DNA of 64,000 bases from Desulfovermiculus halophilus DSM 18834 (GCF_000620765.1 NZ_JIAK01000011.1:33132-97131), one strand, 5' to 3'. Positions 45,081-56,905 are shown, counted from the stretch's first letter. Made by a program: numbers and translations. Notes: a model not told the origin generated them from the letters alone.

Positions 45081-45257
45081 CTATATATCCGCCTCTTGTA
45101 TTTTTTTCAAGAGGCGATCCAACCTGTTCAGGACATCATCCTTTATTTGCCGCTCTGTGTCCAGCGTTGACTGCAGTCTGGAATTCTCCTCTTCCAGCTG
45201 GCTGACCCGCTGCAGCAGGCGCTCCATGCGATCCTCGAGCTGGTCGATGAGATCCAT
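45081..45257 (-). CDS. Short coiled-coil protein, ZapB-like
   Basis: 58 residues, MDLIDQLEDRMERLLQRVSQ and then LEEENSRLQSTLDTERQIKD, a continuous heptad-pattern coiled coil. Its ATG directly follows the glmU stop (TAGATG) and its own stop lies 6 bp before zapA. Size, coiled coil and position next to zapA suggest a ZapB-type partner linking ZapA to the divisome; sequence alone would not prove it. Confidence 0.78.
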   Translation of the reverse strand: MDLIDQLEDRMERLLQRVSQLEEENSRLQSTLDTERQIKDDVLNRLDRLLKKIQEADI

Positions 45258-46682
45258 CTAATTTTCCTCGTCACCGCCCCTGAGTTTTCTTCGGGGCACA
45301 TGCCTCTGCGCGGCCCTGGTAACGGCCAGCGTGTTGTCCGGCACATCCTTGCTGATTGTGGATCCTGCGCCCACCAGGCTTTCTTTCCCTATGCGCACCG
45401 GCGCAACCAAGGCCGTATTGCTCCCGATAAAGGCCTTGGGACCGATCACGGTCTGGTGCTTTGCTTTACCGTCGTAGTTGCAGGTTATAGTTCCGGCTCC
45501 GATATTGGCCTCGGCACCCACATGCGCATCCCCGATGTAGGAGAGATGATTGGCCTTGGCCCCCTGGTCCAGAACAGCCTTTTTCAGTTCCACAAAATTG
45601 CCCACCTTGGCCCCGGCCTTCAGCTCTGTCCCCGGCCGCAATCGTGCGTATGGACCGACCTGGCATCCGGCCTCCACCCTGGCCTGTTCCAGGTGGGAAA
45701 ACTCCAGGACCCGGGCCTTGGGGCCTATATGAGCATCCTGCAGCCAGGTATGGGAGCTTATCCAGGCCTGGGAAGCAACTGTGCTCGCTCCATAGATTTC
45801 GGACGGCCCTGTGATCTCCGCCCCAGGCTGAATCCCGGCCAGGGGGGATATCCGGACCTGATCCGAATTGCGCAGGACAACCCCGGAGTTCAGCAGCTCG
45901 GAGTTGATCCGTTTCTGAAGCAGAGACTCGCAGGCAACCAGCTCTGCCGGGCTGTTCACTCCCAGCAGGCTGCTGTCCCGCCCCGCGTTGGAGGCCACCA
46001 CCAGCTCACCGTTGTTCACTCCCAAATCGACGAGCTCGGTAATATAGTACTCGCCCTGGGCATTGTTCTGGCTCAACTGATTCAGATACGGCTCCATGCT
46101 GGGGACATGCAGACAGTAGACCCCGGCATTGACCTCATTCAGCCCACTCTCCCGCTGGGCCGGTGACAAATCCTTGTCTTCCACAACAGCGCGCACCGTT
46201 CCATCGGTTCGGCGGATGACCCGGCCGTACCCATCCGGCTCGTCCAGCTCAATGCTCAAAAATCCCAGGGAGGCCGAATTCTCCCGGCAGCTCTGCACCA
46301 GCCCGCTCAACGCTTCGGCCCGGATCAACGGCGCGTCCCCGTTGACCACCAGGCACCACTCGCAGCCGGCCCGGCGGACGTCCGGCCAGGCTGCTGCAAC
46401 GGCATGCCCGGTCCCCAGTTGGCGTTTTTGATGCACAAAATGTCCGCCATAGCCGATGCAGGCTTGGCGCACCCGCTCCCGGCCATAGCCGACCACCGTC
46501 CACTGCCGGTCAATGTCCACCACCGCCCCGAGGGCCCGATGGACATACCAGAGCATGGGCAGGCGCAGCAGCTCGTGCACCACCTTGGGTTGCTCGGTCT
46601 TCATCCGGGTTCCCTTTCCGGCGGCCAGAACCACGGCTCCTGTCACTCCGGCGCCGTTGTCTGCTTCTCGTATGGTATGCAT
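45258..46682 (-). CDS. glmU: Bifunctional UDP-N-acetylglucosamine pyrophosphorylase / glucosamine-1-phosphate acetyltransferase
   Basis: 474 residues. The N-terminal nucleotidyltransferase (VVLAAGKGTRMKTEQPKVVH; LGTGHAVAAAW; VNGDAPLI; about residues 15-240) and the C-terminal left-handed helix acyltransferase (ARLRPGTELKAGAKVGNFVE, SYIGDAHVG, NIGAGTITCNYDGKAKHQT) are complete. It makes UDP-GlcNAc for peptidoglycan and lipopolysaccharide. It heads a glmU-zapB-like-zapA transcript. Confidence 0.96.
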   Translation of the reverse strand: MHTIREADNGAGVTGAVVLAAGKGTRMKTEQPKVVHELLRLPMLWYVHRALGAVVDIDRQWTVVGYGRERVRQACIGYGGHFVHQKRQLGTGHAVAAAWPDVRRAGCEWCLVVNGDAPLIRAEALSGLVQSCRENSASLGFLSIELDEPDGYGRVIRRTDGTVRAVVEDKDLSPAQRESGLNEVNAGVYCLHVPSMEPYLNQLSQNNAQGEYYITELVDLGVNNGELVVASNAGRDSSLLGVNSPAELVACESLLQKRINSELLNSGVVLRNSDQVRISPLAGIQPGAEITGPSEIYGASTVASQAWISSHTWLQDAHIGPKARVLEFSHLEQARVEAGCQVGPYARLRPGTELKAGAKVGNFVELKKAVLDQGAKANHLSYIGDAHVGAEANIGAGTITCNYDGKAKHQTVIGPKAFIGSNTALVAPVRIGKESLVGAGSTISKDVPDNTLAVTRAAQRHVPRRKLRGGDEEN

Positions 46683-46886
46683 GGGTCTCGCGCCTGTCCC
46701 GGGTTTGGTTCAAGCCCTCCAGCGGCGGCTTGGAAAAGGCGAGTATAATCAGAGCACCGGCTCAACGCAAGAGCGGATAATGGGCAGGACTGTGCTGATG
46801 TGGGAGATATGGCGGACTCGGCGGGCCATATCCGCCCGCAGGTGTGCGGAATTCCAGCCTGTGCCGCACAAGGCAGGGAGGCCCGC

Positions 46887-46905
46887 AAAAAAGCCCGTCG
46901 CGGGC
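46887..46905 (-). terminator. Rho-independent terminator
   Basis: Read on the minus strand: GCCCG, loop CGA, CGGGC and then TTTTTT. It lies 67 bp downstream of atpC and would end the atp transcript before glmU. The larger hairpin at 46930-46961 precedes it. Confidence 0.75.
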
Positions 46906-46929
46906 CTGCGGGCAATGGAAAATATCAGC

Positions 46930-46961
46930 GGGAGCAGCCCTATGCTCGCAGGGCTGCTCCC
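46930..46961 (-). terminator. Strong hairpin downstream of atpC
   Basis: 11-bp perfect stem GGGAGCAGCCC/GGGCTGCTCCC with a 10-nt loop, starting about 10 bp after the atpC stop. It has no T tract, so it more likely protects the 3' end of the mRNA or acts with the T-tailed hairpin further on. Confidence 0.6.
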
Positions 46962-46971
46962 GGGTCGGAAC

Positions 46972-47379
46972 TCAGCTTTCTTTTTCCCTGGTTGTGATCC
47001 TGTGCATCGCCCGTCTCAAGGCAGCCTCGGCCCGGGCGGCATTGATCTTGTCCCGCTCCTGCTGCAGGCGCTGCTCAGCCCGCTCCTTGGCTTTCTTGGC
47101 CCGGACGACATCAATTTCCTCCGCCCGTTCCGCACTCTCAGCCAGGATGGTCAGTTTGTCCTGGGTCACATCGGCAAAGCCGCCGGACAGGAACACATAG
47201 TGCAGCTTGCCTTCCGTCCTGTAATACAACGACCCGATGGCCAAGGCTGAAAGAAACGGGATGTGATTCTTCAAGACCCCGAACTGGCCCATCAAGCCTG
47301 GAACGCCGACGTATTCGACGTCTTGGCTCAGAACCAGCTTATCCGGGGTTACTATCTCCAAGCGTATTGTACTGGCCAT
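46972..47379 (-). CDS. atpC: ATP synthase epsilon subunit
   Basis: 135 residues. N-terminal beta sandwich ([57 protein letters not shown]) and C-terminal two-helix domain ([20 protein letters not shown]). The ATG at 47379 with TTAGGA upstream is favoured over the GTG two codons earlier. Last gene of the atp operon. Confidence 0.96.
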   Translation of the reverse strand: MASTIRLEIVTPDKLVLSQDVEYVGVPGLMGQFGVLKNHIPFLSALAIGSLYYRTEGKLHYVFLSGGFADVTQDKLTILAESAERAEEIDVVRAKKAKERAEQRLQQERDKINAARAEAALRRAMHRITTREKES

Positions 47380-47399
47380 AGTCACATCCTAAGTGCTGA

Positions 47400-48818
<1,419 letters not shown>

Positions 48819-48821
48819 TTA

Positions 48822-49700
48822 TCATTTGAGTGCCTCAGCGCCGCCGACGATATCCAAGAGCTCGGCAGTGATCGCAGCCTGCCTGGCCTTATTGTAGGCC
48901 AACGTCAAGTTGGAAATCATATCGTCGCAATTGCTGCTTGCATTATCCATTGCCGTCATCCGGGCTGCGTGCTCACTTGCTGAGGTCTCCAGCAGTCCTC
49001 GATAGACTTGCACCTTGATAAACCGCGGCAAAAGCTCGGCCAGGATGCCGTCCACCGACGGCTCGTACATATACTGGGCCGTTGCTCCGCTTTCCTCTGT
49101 CTCTTCCTGCACCTCGCTCTGGACCACTGGCAAGAGCTGCAGGGCCTTGGGCTCCTGTTTGGCCACACTCAGGAACTCGCCGTACACCAGATGCACCTCG
49201 TCCACGTCCTGATTGACGTAGGAGCTGATCAGCTCGGTCCCTAGATCATTGGCCAAACTGAAGTCGAAGCCGTCCATGCAGTCCGTGCGGGACATAACCA
49301 CATCGAACTCCCGCTTGCGAATCTGATTCCGGGCCTTCTTGCCCACGCAGTAGAAGACGACCGTCTTGCCTTCTGCGGCCTTCTCCCGGGCGATACGCAG
49401 GGATTTCTGGATCAGATTGGTATTAAACCCCCCGCACAGGCCCCGGTCCGAGGTCATGAGCAGTATGCCGACGGTATTGACCGTATCCCGATGTTCTAGC
49501 AGGGGATGCGCGGACGCCTCCACCCCCCCGGACATTTCCCCCAGCATCTCGTAAAACTTTTCTGCATAGGGGCGGAATCGTTCAATGCGGTCCTGGGCCT
49601 TGCGCAGCTTGGCCGAGGCCACCATGTTCATGGCCCTGGTGATCTGCTTGGTCTTTTTGACCGAGGCGATCTTGTTTTGAACTTCCTTCAGTGAAGGCAT
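48822..49700 (-). CDS. atpG: ATP synthase gamma subunit
   Basis: 292 residues; rotor shaft. Start MPSLKEVQNKIASVKKTKQI and end MISNLTLAYNKARQAAITAE, both conserved for the coiled coil that penetrates the alpha-beta ring. TSDRGLCGGFNTNL is the family signature. It lies 15 bp after atpA. Confidence 0.97.
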   Translation of the reverse strand: MPSLKEVQNKIASVKKTKQITRAMNMVASAKLRKAQDRIERFRPYAEKFYEMLGEMSGGVEASAHPLLEHRDTVNTVGILLMTSDRGLCGGFNTNLIQKSLRIAREKAAEGKTVVFYCVGKKARNQIRKREFDVVMSRTDCMDGFDFSLANDLGTELISSYVNQDVDEVHLVYGEFLSVAKQEPKALQLLPVVQSEVQEETEESGATAQYMYEPSVDGILAELLPRFIKVQVYRGLLETSASEHAARMTAMDNASSNCDDMISNLTLAYNKARQAAITAELLDIVGGAEALK

Positions 49701-49715
49701 GGATTACCCCTTTTG

Positions 49716-51224
<1,509 letters not shown>

Positions 51225-51229
51225 GGCTC

Positions 51230-51781
51230 TTACTCACCTCTTTTGATGGTTTCCCGCATCTGATCCAGCTGCGCCCGCAAGCTCGCATCATACACCCTGT
51301 CCCCTACCTTCAGGACCAACCCACCAAGGATCGAGGTGTCGGTCTCGTAGTCCAGGACCAATTGGCCCTTGAGCTGCTTCTCCAGCTTCTTCGTGATCTG
51401 ATCCTGCTTGGTTTTGGTCAAATCAATGGCCGTTACCAGGCGTCCGCGGAGGATCCCTTCATTGGCATCCAGCAGCTTGCTGAAATATTCTTGGATTTCC
51501 AAAAAGTTGGCCAGCCTTTCCCGGTCTGCCAGATACAGGCAGAACTGCCGAACGGTTCCGGCTATCTCCAGCCTGTCCAGCAGCGCGGTGACCACTCCTT
51601 TTTTGTGCTCAACCCGGATGATGGGGTTTCGAAAGAGGCGGACCAGCTGAGGGGCCTCGCGCATCACCTCGGCCAGCTGCTCCAGCTGCTGACCGTATGT
51701 CTTCAGCTCCTCGCCGCCCTGCTCCTGGCCGATTGCGAACAGCGCCCGCGCATATCTTTTGGCAATGACTTGTTCCCTCAA
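51230..51781 (-). CDS. atpH: ATP synthase delta subunit
   Basis: 183 residues; peripheral-stalk connector. Start [20 protein letters not shown] and C-terminal [20 protein letters not shown] are typical of OSCP/delta. It initiates at a TTG that overlaps the atpF stop (ATTGA), so it is translated by coupling. Confidence 0.95.
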   Translation of the reverse strand: MREQVIAKRYARALFAIGQEQGGEELKTYGQQLEQLAEVMREAPQLVRLFRNPIIRVEHKKGVVTALLDRLEIAGTVRQFCLYLADRERLANFLEIQEYFSKLLDANEGILRGRLVTAIDLTKTKQDQITKKLEKQLKGQLVLDYETDTSILGGLVLKVGDRVYDASLRAQLDQMRETIKRGE

Positions 51782-52344
51782 TTGAGCACCACCTTTGTTA
51801 GATATTTGTCAACGAGCTTCTCCTGTTCTTTCTTGGTCAGCTTGTCGGAAAGCATCTTTTCCGCGGATTCGATGATCTTATCCGCCATCTCGGCCCGCAG
51901 GTTGTCCAGCATGAACTGTGCTTCCTGTTCAGCCTTCAGCCTGGCCTGCTCCTGAATCTTTTCCGCATCCTCATTGGCCTTGGCCAGGATGGCCTGCCGG
52001 GCCGCCTCGCCCTGCTTTTGGGCCTCGTCCAAAATGGCCTGCCGTTCCTGCTCCAGGCCGGCAATGCTGTCTTCCACCCGTTGCAGCTCCTTGGCGGCAT
52101 TGGCCTTGCGGTTTTCCAGCTCCTGAAGCTCGTTGCGGATGGAGTCTTTCCGTCCGGAAAAGAACTCCTTGATCCGCTTGCCGGCCAGCTTGTAGATAAT
52201 GCCCACAAACAAGACCAGGTTCAGGACCCGCCACATAAAATCCTTCCAAGCCGCGGCCTCGTTCCCCCCGCTAGCGGCCAGGGCTTGGGAAGCCGTCAGC
52301 ACGCATACGCACGCGCCCAATAGAATCCAACACCTCTTATTCAA
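51778..52344 (-). CDS. atpF: ATP synthase b subunit
   Basis: 188 residues. An N-terminal hydrophobic leader (CWILLGACVCVLTASQALAA) looks like a signal sequence before the membrane span FMWRVLNLVLFVGIIYKLAG, then a long charged helix forming the stator. Double N-terminal hydrophobic segments are seen in b subunits of Desulfovibrio-type operons. It overlaps atpH by 4 bp. Confidence 0.93.
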   Translation of the reverse strand: MNKRCWILLGACVCVLTASQALAASGGNEAAAWKDFMWRVLNLVLFVGIIYKLAGKRIKEFFSGRKDSIRNELQELENRKANAAKELQRVEDSIAGLEQERQAILDEAQKQGEAARQAILAKANEDAEKIQEQARLKAEQEAQFMLDNLRAEMADKIIESAEKMLSDKLTKKEQEKLVDKYLTKVVLN

Positions 52345-52370
52345 CGCTCCACCCCCTTCGCATTCTGGGT

Positions 52371-52793
52371 TTACGCCTTGACCAAAACCTTGTCCGTGAC
52401 CTGCTTGGCGTACTTTTTCACTTTCTGATCCAGCGCCTTGCGCGCTTCCTGGCTCTGGGCCTGAATATCATCCCGGGCGGCGGTGAGAATCTTGTTCCCT
52501 TCCTCTCCGGCGGCAGCCAGAATATCCTTTTCTTCGGCCACAGCTTCCTTCTTAGAACTCTCTCTGATCTCCCCGGCCTCCCGGCGGGCCCGGTCCAATG
52601 CGGCCTGATACTCGTCCAGTTTGGATCTGGCCTGGGCGTTGAACTCCTCTATCCCGCTGAGATCGGAGGACATCTTCTCTTGGCGCTGTTTGACAATCCC
52701 GCGGATCGGCTTATAGATAAGAAAATTGAGCAGGGCCAGGAGGATCAGGAAATTGACGAGCTGAATGAATAAGGTGATGTTGAGTTCTATCAT
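52371..52793 (-). CDS. ATP synthase b' subunit
   Basis: 140 residues; second stator-helix subunit. Membrane span at the N-terminus (ITLFIQLVNFLILLALLNFL) followed by the charged coiled coil (YKPIRGIVKQRQEKMSSDLS). First gene of the operon; a GGGAGG site precedes the ATG. b and b' pairs are usual in this group and in photosynthetic bacteria. No a or c subunit gene lies upstream. Confidence 0.93.
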   Translation of the reverse strand: MIELNITLFIQLVNFLILLALLNFLIYKPIRGIVKQRQEKMSSDLSGIEEFNAQARSKLDEYQAALDRARREAGEIRESSKKEAVAEEKDILAAAGEEGNKILTAARDDIQAQSQEARKALDQKVKKYAKQVTDKVLVKA

Positions 52794-52836
52794 GCCGCCT
52801 CCCTGGAATTTGTGAAATTTGTTGCAAACTGGAAAG

Positions 52837-52865
52837 TGTTTACCTTATTTCGGGTGCCCTGTCAA
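52837..52865 (-). promoter_or_regulatory. Predicted sigma-70 promoter of the atp operon
   Basis: On the minus strand, TTGACA (52865-52860), 17-bp spacer, TAAACA (52842-52837), then 43 bp to the start of the b' gene. The -35 is perfect and the -10 is weak. Confidence 0.55.
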
Positions 52866-53032
52866 AGATTTTTTGAAGTAAAACCAGCTCATTCACGCCC
52901 TCAGCAGGCGCCGGACGGCATTTGTTCTTTTTTTCACTACCATGCGCCGCTTTGGCCCGTTGCTGGCCTCCAGGTCTGGATCAGGGAATGGGCCTTTGAC
53001 TCCTGCCGACCTGCGAACACTTCGGTCCGGGA

Positions 53033-53911
53033 TTACAGGGCCCGCATCCACTCCGGCTTGAGCTGGACTCCTCCCTCCAAGGCCCGGTCGATGAGCCCGA
53101 GGGTTTCCTCCTTCTGGTCCGGAAAGCGGACCCGGATGGGCAGATAGTTGGAGGCGTGGTTGGCCATGAACAGTCCCCGGTCCAGGTCGGTATGGGCCAG
53201 CATCTCCCGCAGCTCCATGAGCACGCCGCGCTCATCCGGAAGGTGGAAGCGTCCCTGCTCCCAGTCGGCATGCAGAGGCGTTCCGGGAATGAGCATGACC
53301 GTCAGAGCCCCCACATAATCCGGATTCATAGCCGTTAAGAGCTCCCCAGTGGCCCTGGCGTGCTCCAGGGACCTCTGGGTTCCGGCGATACCCAGAAGGA
53401 CGGTGACCGACAGCTTGATCCCGGCCCGGCGCACCTTATGTCCGGCCTGGATCAGCTCCTTTGCCGTTGTTCCTTTCTGTATCCCGGCCAGAGTTCGGTC
53501 GTCTCCGCTTTCCGCACCCAGATACAAAATGCCCAGCTTGAGCTCCCGCAGCCGGGCAAGCTCCTGGTCGGTCTTCTTCCGGATGGACTTGGCGTTGGCA
53601 TAGGCCCCGATTCTGGTCACCCAGGGGAGCTTGGCGTTTATCTCCTCCAAAAGGGGCACCAGCTTGCGCTGGGGGATGATCAGGGCATCGCCGTCCATGA
53701 GGAACACCCGCCGCTGCCTGCGCATGGTCCGGGCGGCGAAGTCGATATCCTCAGAGATGATCCGCGGATCCTTGATCCTGAACTGCTTGTCTTTGTAACT
53801 GCCGCAAAATGTGCATTTGTTGTGTGAACAGCCCAGAGTAACCTGCAGCAGGATGCTGTCCGCCTCGCTCGGAGGCCGGATGCAATGCCCTTCATAATGC
53901 ATTCCGTCCAT
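53033..53911 (-). CDS. Radical SAM protein (Elp3-like fold)
   Basis: 292 residues. The 4Fe-4S ligands are in LGCSHNKCTFCGSYKDKQF (Cx4Cx2C, not the commoner Cx3Cx2C). Next come VFLMDGDALIIPQRKL and YLGAESGDDRTLAGIQKGTT, which are shared with HemN/Elp3-type radical SAM proteins. No accessory domain marks its substrate. An inner Met (MHYEGHCIRPP) is an alternative start. The family is often annotated only as radical SAM and functions are largely unknown. It is divergent from the CoA transferase gene. Confidence 0.9.
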   Translation of the reverse strand: MDGMHYEGHCIRPPSEADSILLQVTLGCSHNKCTFCGSYKDKQFRIKDPRIISEDIDFAARTMRRQRRVFLMDGDALIIPQRKLVPLLEEINAKLPWVTRIGAYANAKSIRKKTDQELARLRELKLGILYLGAESGDDRTLAGIQKGTTAKELIQAGHKVRRAGIKLSVTVLLGIAGTQRSLEHARATGELLTAMNPDYVGALTVMLIPGTPLHADWEQGRFHLPDERGVLMELREMLAHTDLDRGLFMANHASNYLPIRVRFPDQKEETLGLIDRALEGGVQLKPEWMRAL

Positions 53912-54001
53912 TTCAGATGCTCCTTATCCTCAATCTTGACGAAGGCATGTTCTTCAGCCAATCTCATTCTGTGCACAACCAGGAGACCACACGGAGGCAA
54001 C

Positions 54002-55867
54002 ATGCACGATTTCATGGCCCGGTACGAGGGCAAGACCCTGCCCCCGGAGCGGGCGGTCAAGACCATCAAGAACGGCAGCCGGGTGTTCATCGGCACAGGA
54101 TGCGGCGAACCTCAAGCCCTGATCCGGGCCATGGTCCAGGATATGAACATCCAGGACATCGTCATCTATCAGATGCTTTCCTCCACCTGCGCCCAGTTTG
54201 TCAACGACCCCTCGTTCCTGAGCCGTTTTTCCCTCAAGCTCTTTTTCATCAGCCAGCACATGCGCCAGGCGGCCTTTGAAGGGAAGATCGACTACATCCC
54301 GGCCTACCTGTCCCAGATTCCGGCCCTTTTCAACTCCCAGCAGATCGGCCTGGATGTGGCCCTGATCCAGGTCAGCCCCCCGGACAAGTTCGGCTACTGC
54401 AGCCTGGGCATCTCCGTGGATATCACTCTGGCCGGACTGAAGAACGCCGACACGGTCATCGCCCAGGTCAACCCGAACATGCCCCGGACCTGGGGGGACA
54501 GCTTTGTGCACGTGGACGAGATCGACACTCTGGTCTGGCACGAGGAATCCCTGGTGGAGATGGTCAATGTGACCAAAAACGAACAAATAGTCAAAAGGAT
54601 CGCCGCCTATGTCAGCCAGCTCATAGACGACGGATGCACCCTGCAGGTCGGCTTCGGGCATCTCCCTGACGCCCTGCTTCCCTACCTGACCTCCCACAAG
54701 GACCTGGGCATCCATACCCAGGTCATAACCGACGGATTTCTCCCCCTTTTGCAGCAAAAGATCATCACCAACAAGATGAAATCCTATCTCCCGGACCGGG
54801 TTGTGGCCTCCCTGTGCATGGGATCAGAACAGCTCTATTCCTACGTGGACAACAACCCCATGTTCTACTTCCGGTCCTCACAGTTCGTGAACGACCCCAA
54901 CGTCATCGCCCGCAACGACAATCTGATTTCCTTGAGCTCCGCTTTGGAAGTCGATTTGACCGGACAGATCTGCACAGACTCCAAGGGGTATTTATTCTAC
55001 AGCGGCATCGGGGACCAGGTGGACTTCATCCGGGGGGCGGCCATGTCCCGGGGCGGGTTTTCCATTATCGCCCTGCCTTCCACGGCCCAAAACGACGAGG
55101 TCTCCAGGATTGTCCCCCATCTCAGCGAGGGAGCCGGTGTGGCCACCACCCGGGGGGACGTGGACATCGTGGTCACCGAGTACGGGATAGCCGAGCTGCA
55201 CGGCAAGGGGATCTATCAGCGGGTCATGGAGCTGGCCCAGATCGCCCATCCCAAGTTCCGCGAAGAGCTCATCCAGGAAGCCAAGAAACGGCATTACATC
55301 TTCAACGATCAGCTTCCGCCGACCAAGCAGGACTTGATCTTCCTGGAAAACTACAAGACCTATCTCAATCTGCCCAACGGCAAGGATGTGGAGTTCAGGC
55401 CCCTGCTCCCCTCCGACGAGTTCGCCTCCCGCAACTTCTACTATTCCCTGCAGGAGAACACGGTCTACTACCGGTTCTTTAACATGCGCAAGGTCTTTTC
55501 CCGGGAGATGCTCCAGCAGCAGTGGGCCTCGGTGGACTACAGGAAAAACATGACCATCATCGGCCTGGTCCAGCGGGGCAAGCACAAAGAGATCGTGGCC
55601 ATCGGCTCCTATGCCAAGGCTGAGGAAGACACGGCCGAGGTGGCCTTTGTGGTCAAGGAAGAGTACCAGAACCAGGGCATAGGGACCTACCTGGTTCAGA
55701 CCCTGGAGATGATCGCCAAGGAAAACAAGTACTCAGCGTTCACGGCCACAGTTTTGACCGAGAACACGAACATGATCCATGTCTTTCAGAAGTGTTACCC
55801 CCAAGCCCAGATCAAGCGCAGCGGGGGCGGGGATGTAGAAATCTATATGCCCTTCCAGGAGCAGTAG
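54002..55867 (+). CDS. Acetyl-CoA hydrolase/transferase fused to a GNAT acetyltransferase
   Basis: 621 residues. The N-terminal CoA-transferase part (about residues 1-440) shows FIGTGCGEPQALIRAMVQDM, VDITLAGLKNADTVIAQVNP and SKGYLFYSGIGDQVDFIRGA. The C-terminal GNAT domain (about 455-615) has EVAFVVKEEYQNQGIGTYLV with the Q-x-x-G-x-G acetyl-CoA loop. The start at 54002 has GGAGG. It may transfer CoA between acetyl-CoA and short-chain acids (for example 4-hydroxybutyrate-type transferases), with the GNAT domain acetylating a small molecule or a lysine on a partner such as the synthetase gene 1 kb away. Confidence 0.9.
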   Translation: MHDFMARYEGKTLPPERAVKTIKNGSRVFIGTGCGEPQALIRAMVQDMNIQDIVIYQMLSSTCAQFVNDPSFLSRFSLKLFFISQHMRQAAFEGKIDYIPAYLSQIPALFNSQQIGLDVALIQVSPPDKFGYCSLGISVDITLAGLKNADTVIAQVNPNMPRTWGDSFVHVDEIDTLVWHEESLVEMVNVTKNEQIVKRIAAYVSQLIDDGCTLQVGFGHLPDALLPYLTSHKDLGIHTQVITDGFLPLLQQKIITNKMKSYLPDRVVASLCMGSEQLYSYVDNNPMFYFRSSQFVNDPNVIARNDNLISLSSALEVDLTGQICTDSKGYLFYSGIGDQVDFIRGAAMSRGGFSIIALPSTAQNDEVSRIVPHLSEGAGVATTRGDVDIVVTEYGIAELHGKGIYQRVMELAQIAHPKFREELIQEAKKRHYIFNDQLPPTKQDLIFLENYKTYLNLPNGKDVEFRPLLPSDEFASRNFYYSLQENTVYYRFFNMRKVFSREMLQQQWASVDYRKNMTIIGLVQRGKHKEIVAIGSYAKAEEDTAEVAFVVKEEYQNQGIGTYLVQTLEMIAKENKYSAFTATVLTENTNMIHVFQKCYPQAQIKRSGGGDVEIYMPFQEQ

Positions 55868-55878
55868 CCTCAAAAAAA

Positions 55879-55953
55879 GGGTCTTCGACGTAGCCTGTGG
55901 ATCTTTGGAGTTTGCCATCTCTTCTGTTAGCCCACTTTCTGTGTCGAAGAGTA
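55879..55953. mobile_element. Internally deleted foldback element (mini copy)
   Basis: About 75 bp consisting of the two outer ends of the 282-bp element in reverse orientation (GGGTCTTCGAC, TGTGGAT, GGAGTTTGCC, CTCTTCTGT, CCACTTTC, TGTGTCGAAGAG). The middle is missing, apparently joined at the CCACTTTC string found in both arms. The termini have one or two substitutions, and the flanks are A-rich, so a target duplication cannot be confirmed. Confidence 0.85.
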
Positions 55954-55986
55954 AAAAAAACGCCCGCTTCCGCGGGCGTTTTTTTT
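55953..55986. terminator. Bidirectional rho-independent terminator
   Basis: Stem CGCCCGC/GCGGGCG with loop TTCC, eight A before and eight T after, so it works on both strands. It ends the CoA-transferase fusion transcript and perhaps that of the convergent membrane protein gene. The mini foldback element lies against its left side. Confidence 0.9.
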
Positions 55987-56044
55987 GGTCATTTTCGTCC
56001 CTTGATGCAAGGGACAAGAAATGACATGGACTTGGACCTCTCGT

Positions 56045-56150
56045 ATTAATAAGGGCAAAAAGTTGTTTCCTTTTTGCCAGCTGCACTGAAGCTGCGCGGG
56101 AAATGCATTCCCGCTTGCTTCATGCGCGAGTCCCGCCACAGGCGGGTCTC
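56045..56150. repeat. Dispersed intergenic repeat (copy 2; partner at 26655)
   Basis: It shares GGGCAAA, CTTTTTGC, GCTGCACTGAAGC, GCGCGG and GTCCCGCC in order with 26655-26760, with many substitutions elsewhere. It is non-coding. Confidence 0.7.
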
Positions 56151-56240
56151 CTAATGGGAGAGCAATGCTAAAACATTTCCCACCCATTAGGGGTACAAAG
56201 AACAAACAGACTCTCGTCCTGGCCTCCAGGACGGACAGAA

Positions 56241-56768
56241 TTAGGGCAGATGAATTCCAATCGCCCCGCAAAAGGCCATAAAGGTAAACACAAAAGCATC
56301 TGTAAAGGCGGCCATACCGGCAATCTTGGCCCCTTTGGCGTTGCCGGTATAGTGGGCCCAGCTTCCGCCCCACAGAACAGGGACCAGCAGGCCCAGGGCT
56401 ATGGCCAGGAAGACATGGGCGTTTAGGGCCGCCCAGACGGTAAACAGAAAGAACAACAGACCGGTGAGCATATTGGCATGGACCATGACCAGGCGGTTCG
56501 TCTTGCCCAGGGTCATGGCGAATCCCAAATACCACAACGCCAGAATAAATGCTGCGGCAATGGTGGCATCCAAGGCGTTTCCGTTGGCCAGAACAAAGCA
56601 CAAGGCGATGGTTTCCAACAGAGCGCCAGCCAGAAGAACAATCCCCAGATCCCGGGGATCGTTCTTGCCCCATCCCAAATCGACACAACCGATACAAACG
56701 GTCATGATGGCTGCTTCCCACAACAGAGTGTTCATCGATGCATGAATAATCGCAGAAGGCTCTACCAT
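56241..56768 (-). CDS. Six-helix membrane protein, possibly GPR1/FUN34/SatP-like acetate carrier
   Basis: 175 residues, six predicted helices with short loops. It lacks the NPAPLG motif of SatP/YaaH transporters, but length, topology (LWYLGFAMTLGKTNRLVMVH; AHYTGNAKGAKIAGMAAF) and its location beside acyl-CoA activating genes fit a weak-acid carrier. A strong GAGGAGGGG ribosome site selects the ATG at 56768. Identity is a guess; AmiS/UreI-like channels are an alternative. Confidence 0.6.
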   Translation of the reverse strand: MVEPSAIIHASMNTLLWEAAIMTVCIGCVDLGWGKNDPRDLGIVLLAGALLETIALCFVLANGNALDATIAAAFILALWYLGFAMTLGKTNRLVMVHANMLTGLLFFLFTVWAALNAHVFLAIALGLLVPVLWGGSWAHYTGNAKGAKIAGMAAFTDAFVFTFMAFCGAIGIHLP

Positions 56769-56905
56769 TTTCCCCTCCTCAATGGATTGCACAGGTTCAC
56801 TGCCGCCAGCCGTACGAGGTCCAAATCCCGCAGATGTCGGCCGGGCACCGGATGCCCGGCCGTCTGACTCTGATTCGCCTTTACGATGAAAAGGCTTGCC
56901 CCGGG

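Larger units (their letters stand above)
55868..56240. other. Gap with repeats between the CoA-transferase fusion and the membrane gene
   Basis: 373 bp without a gene. It holds the shortened foldback element, a terminator and the second copy of the 26.65-kb repeat. The part just left of the membrane gene (about 56160-56240) shows only a low-complexity CTAATGGGAG/CCCATTAG inverted pair. Confidence 0.65.
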
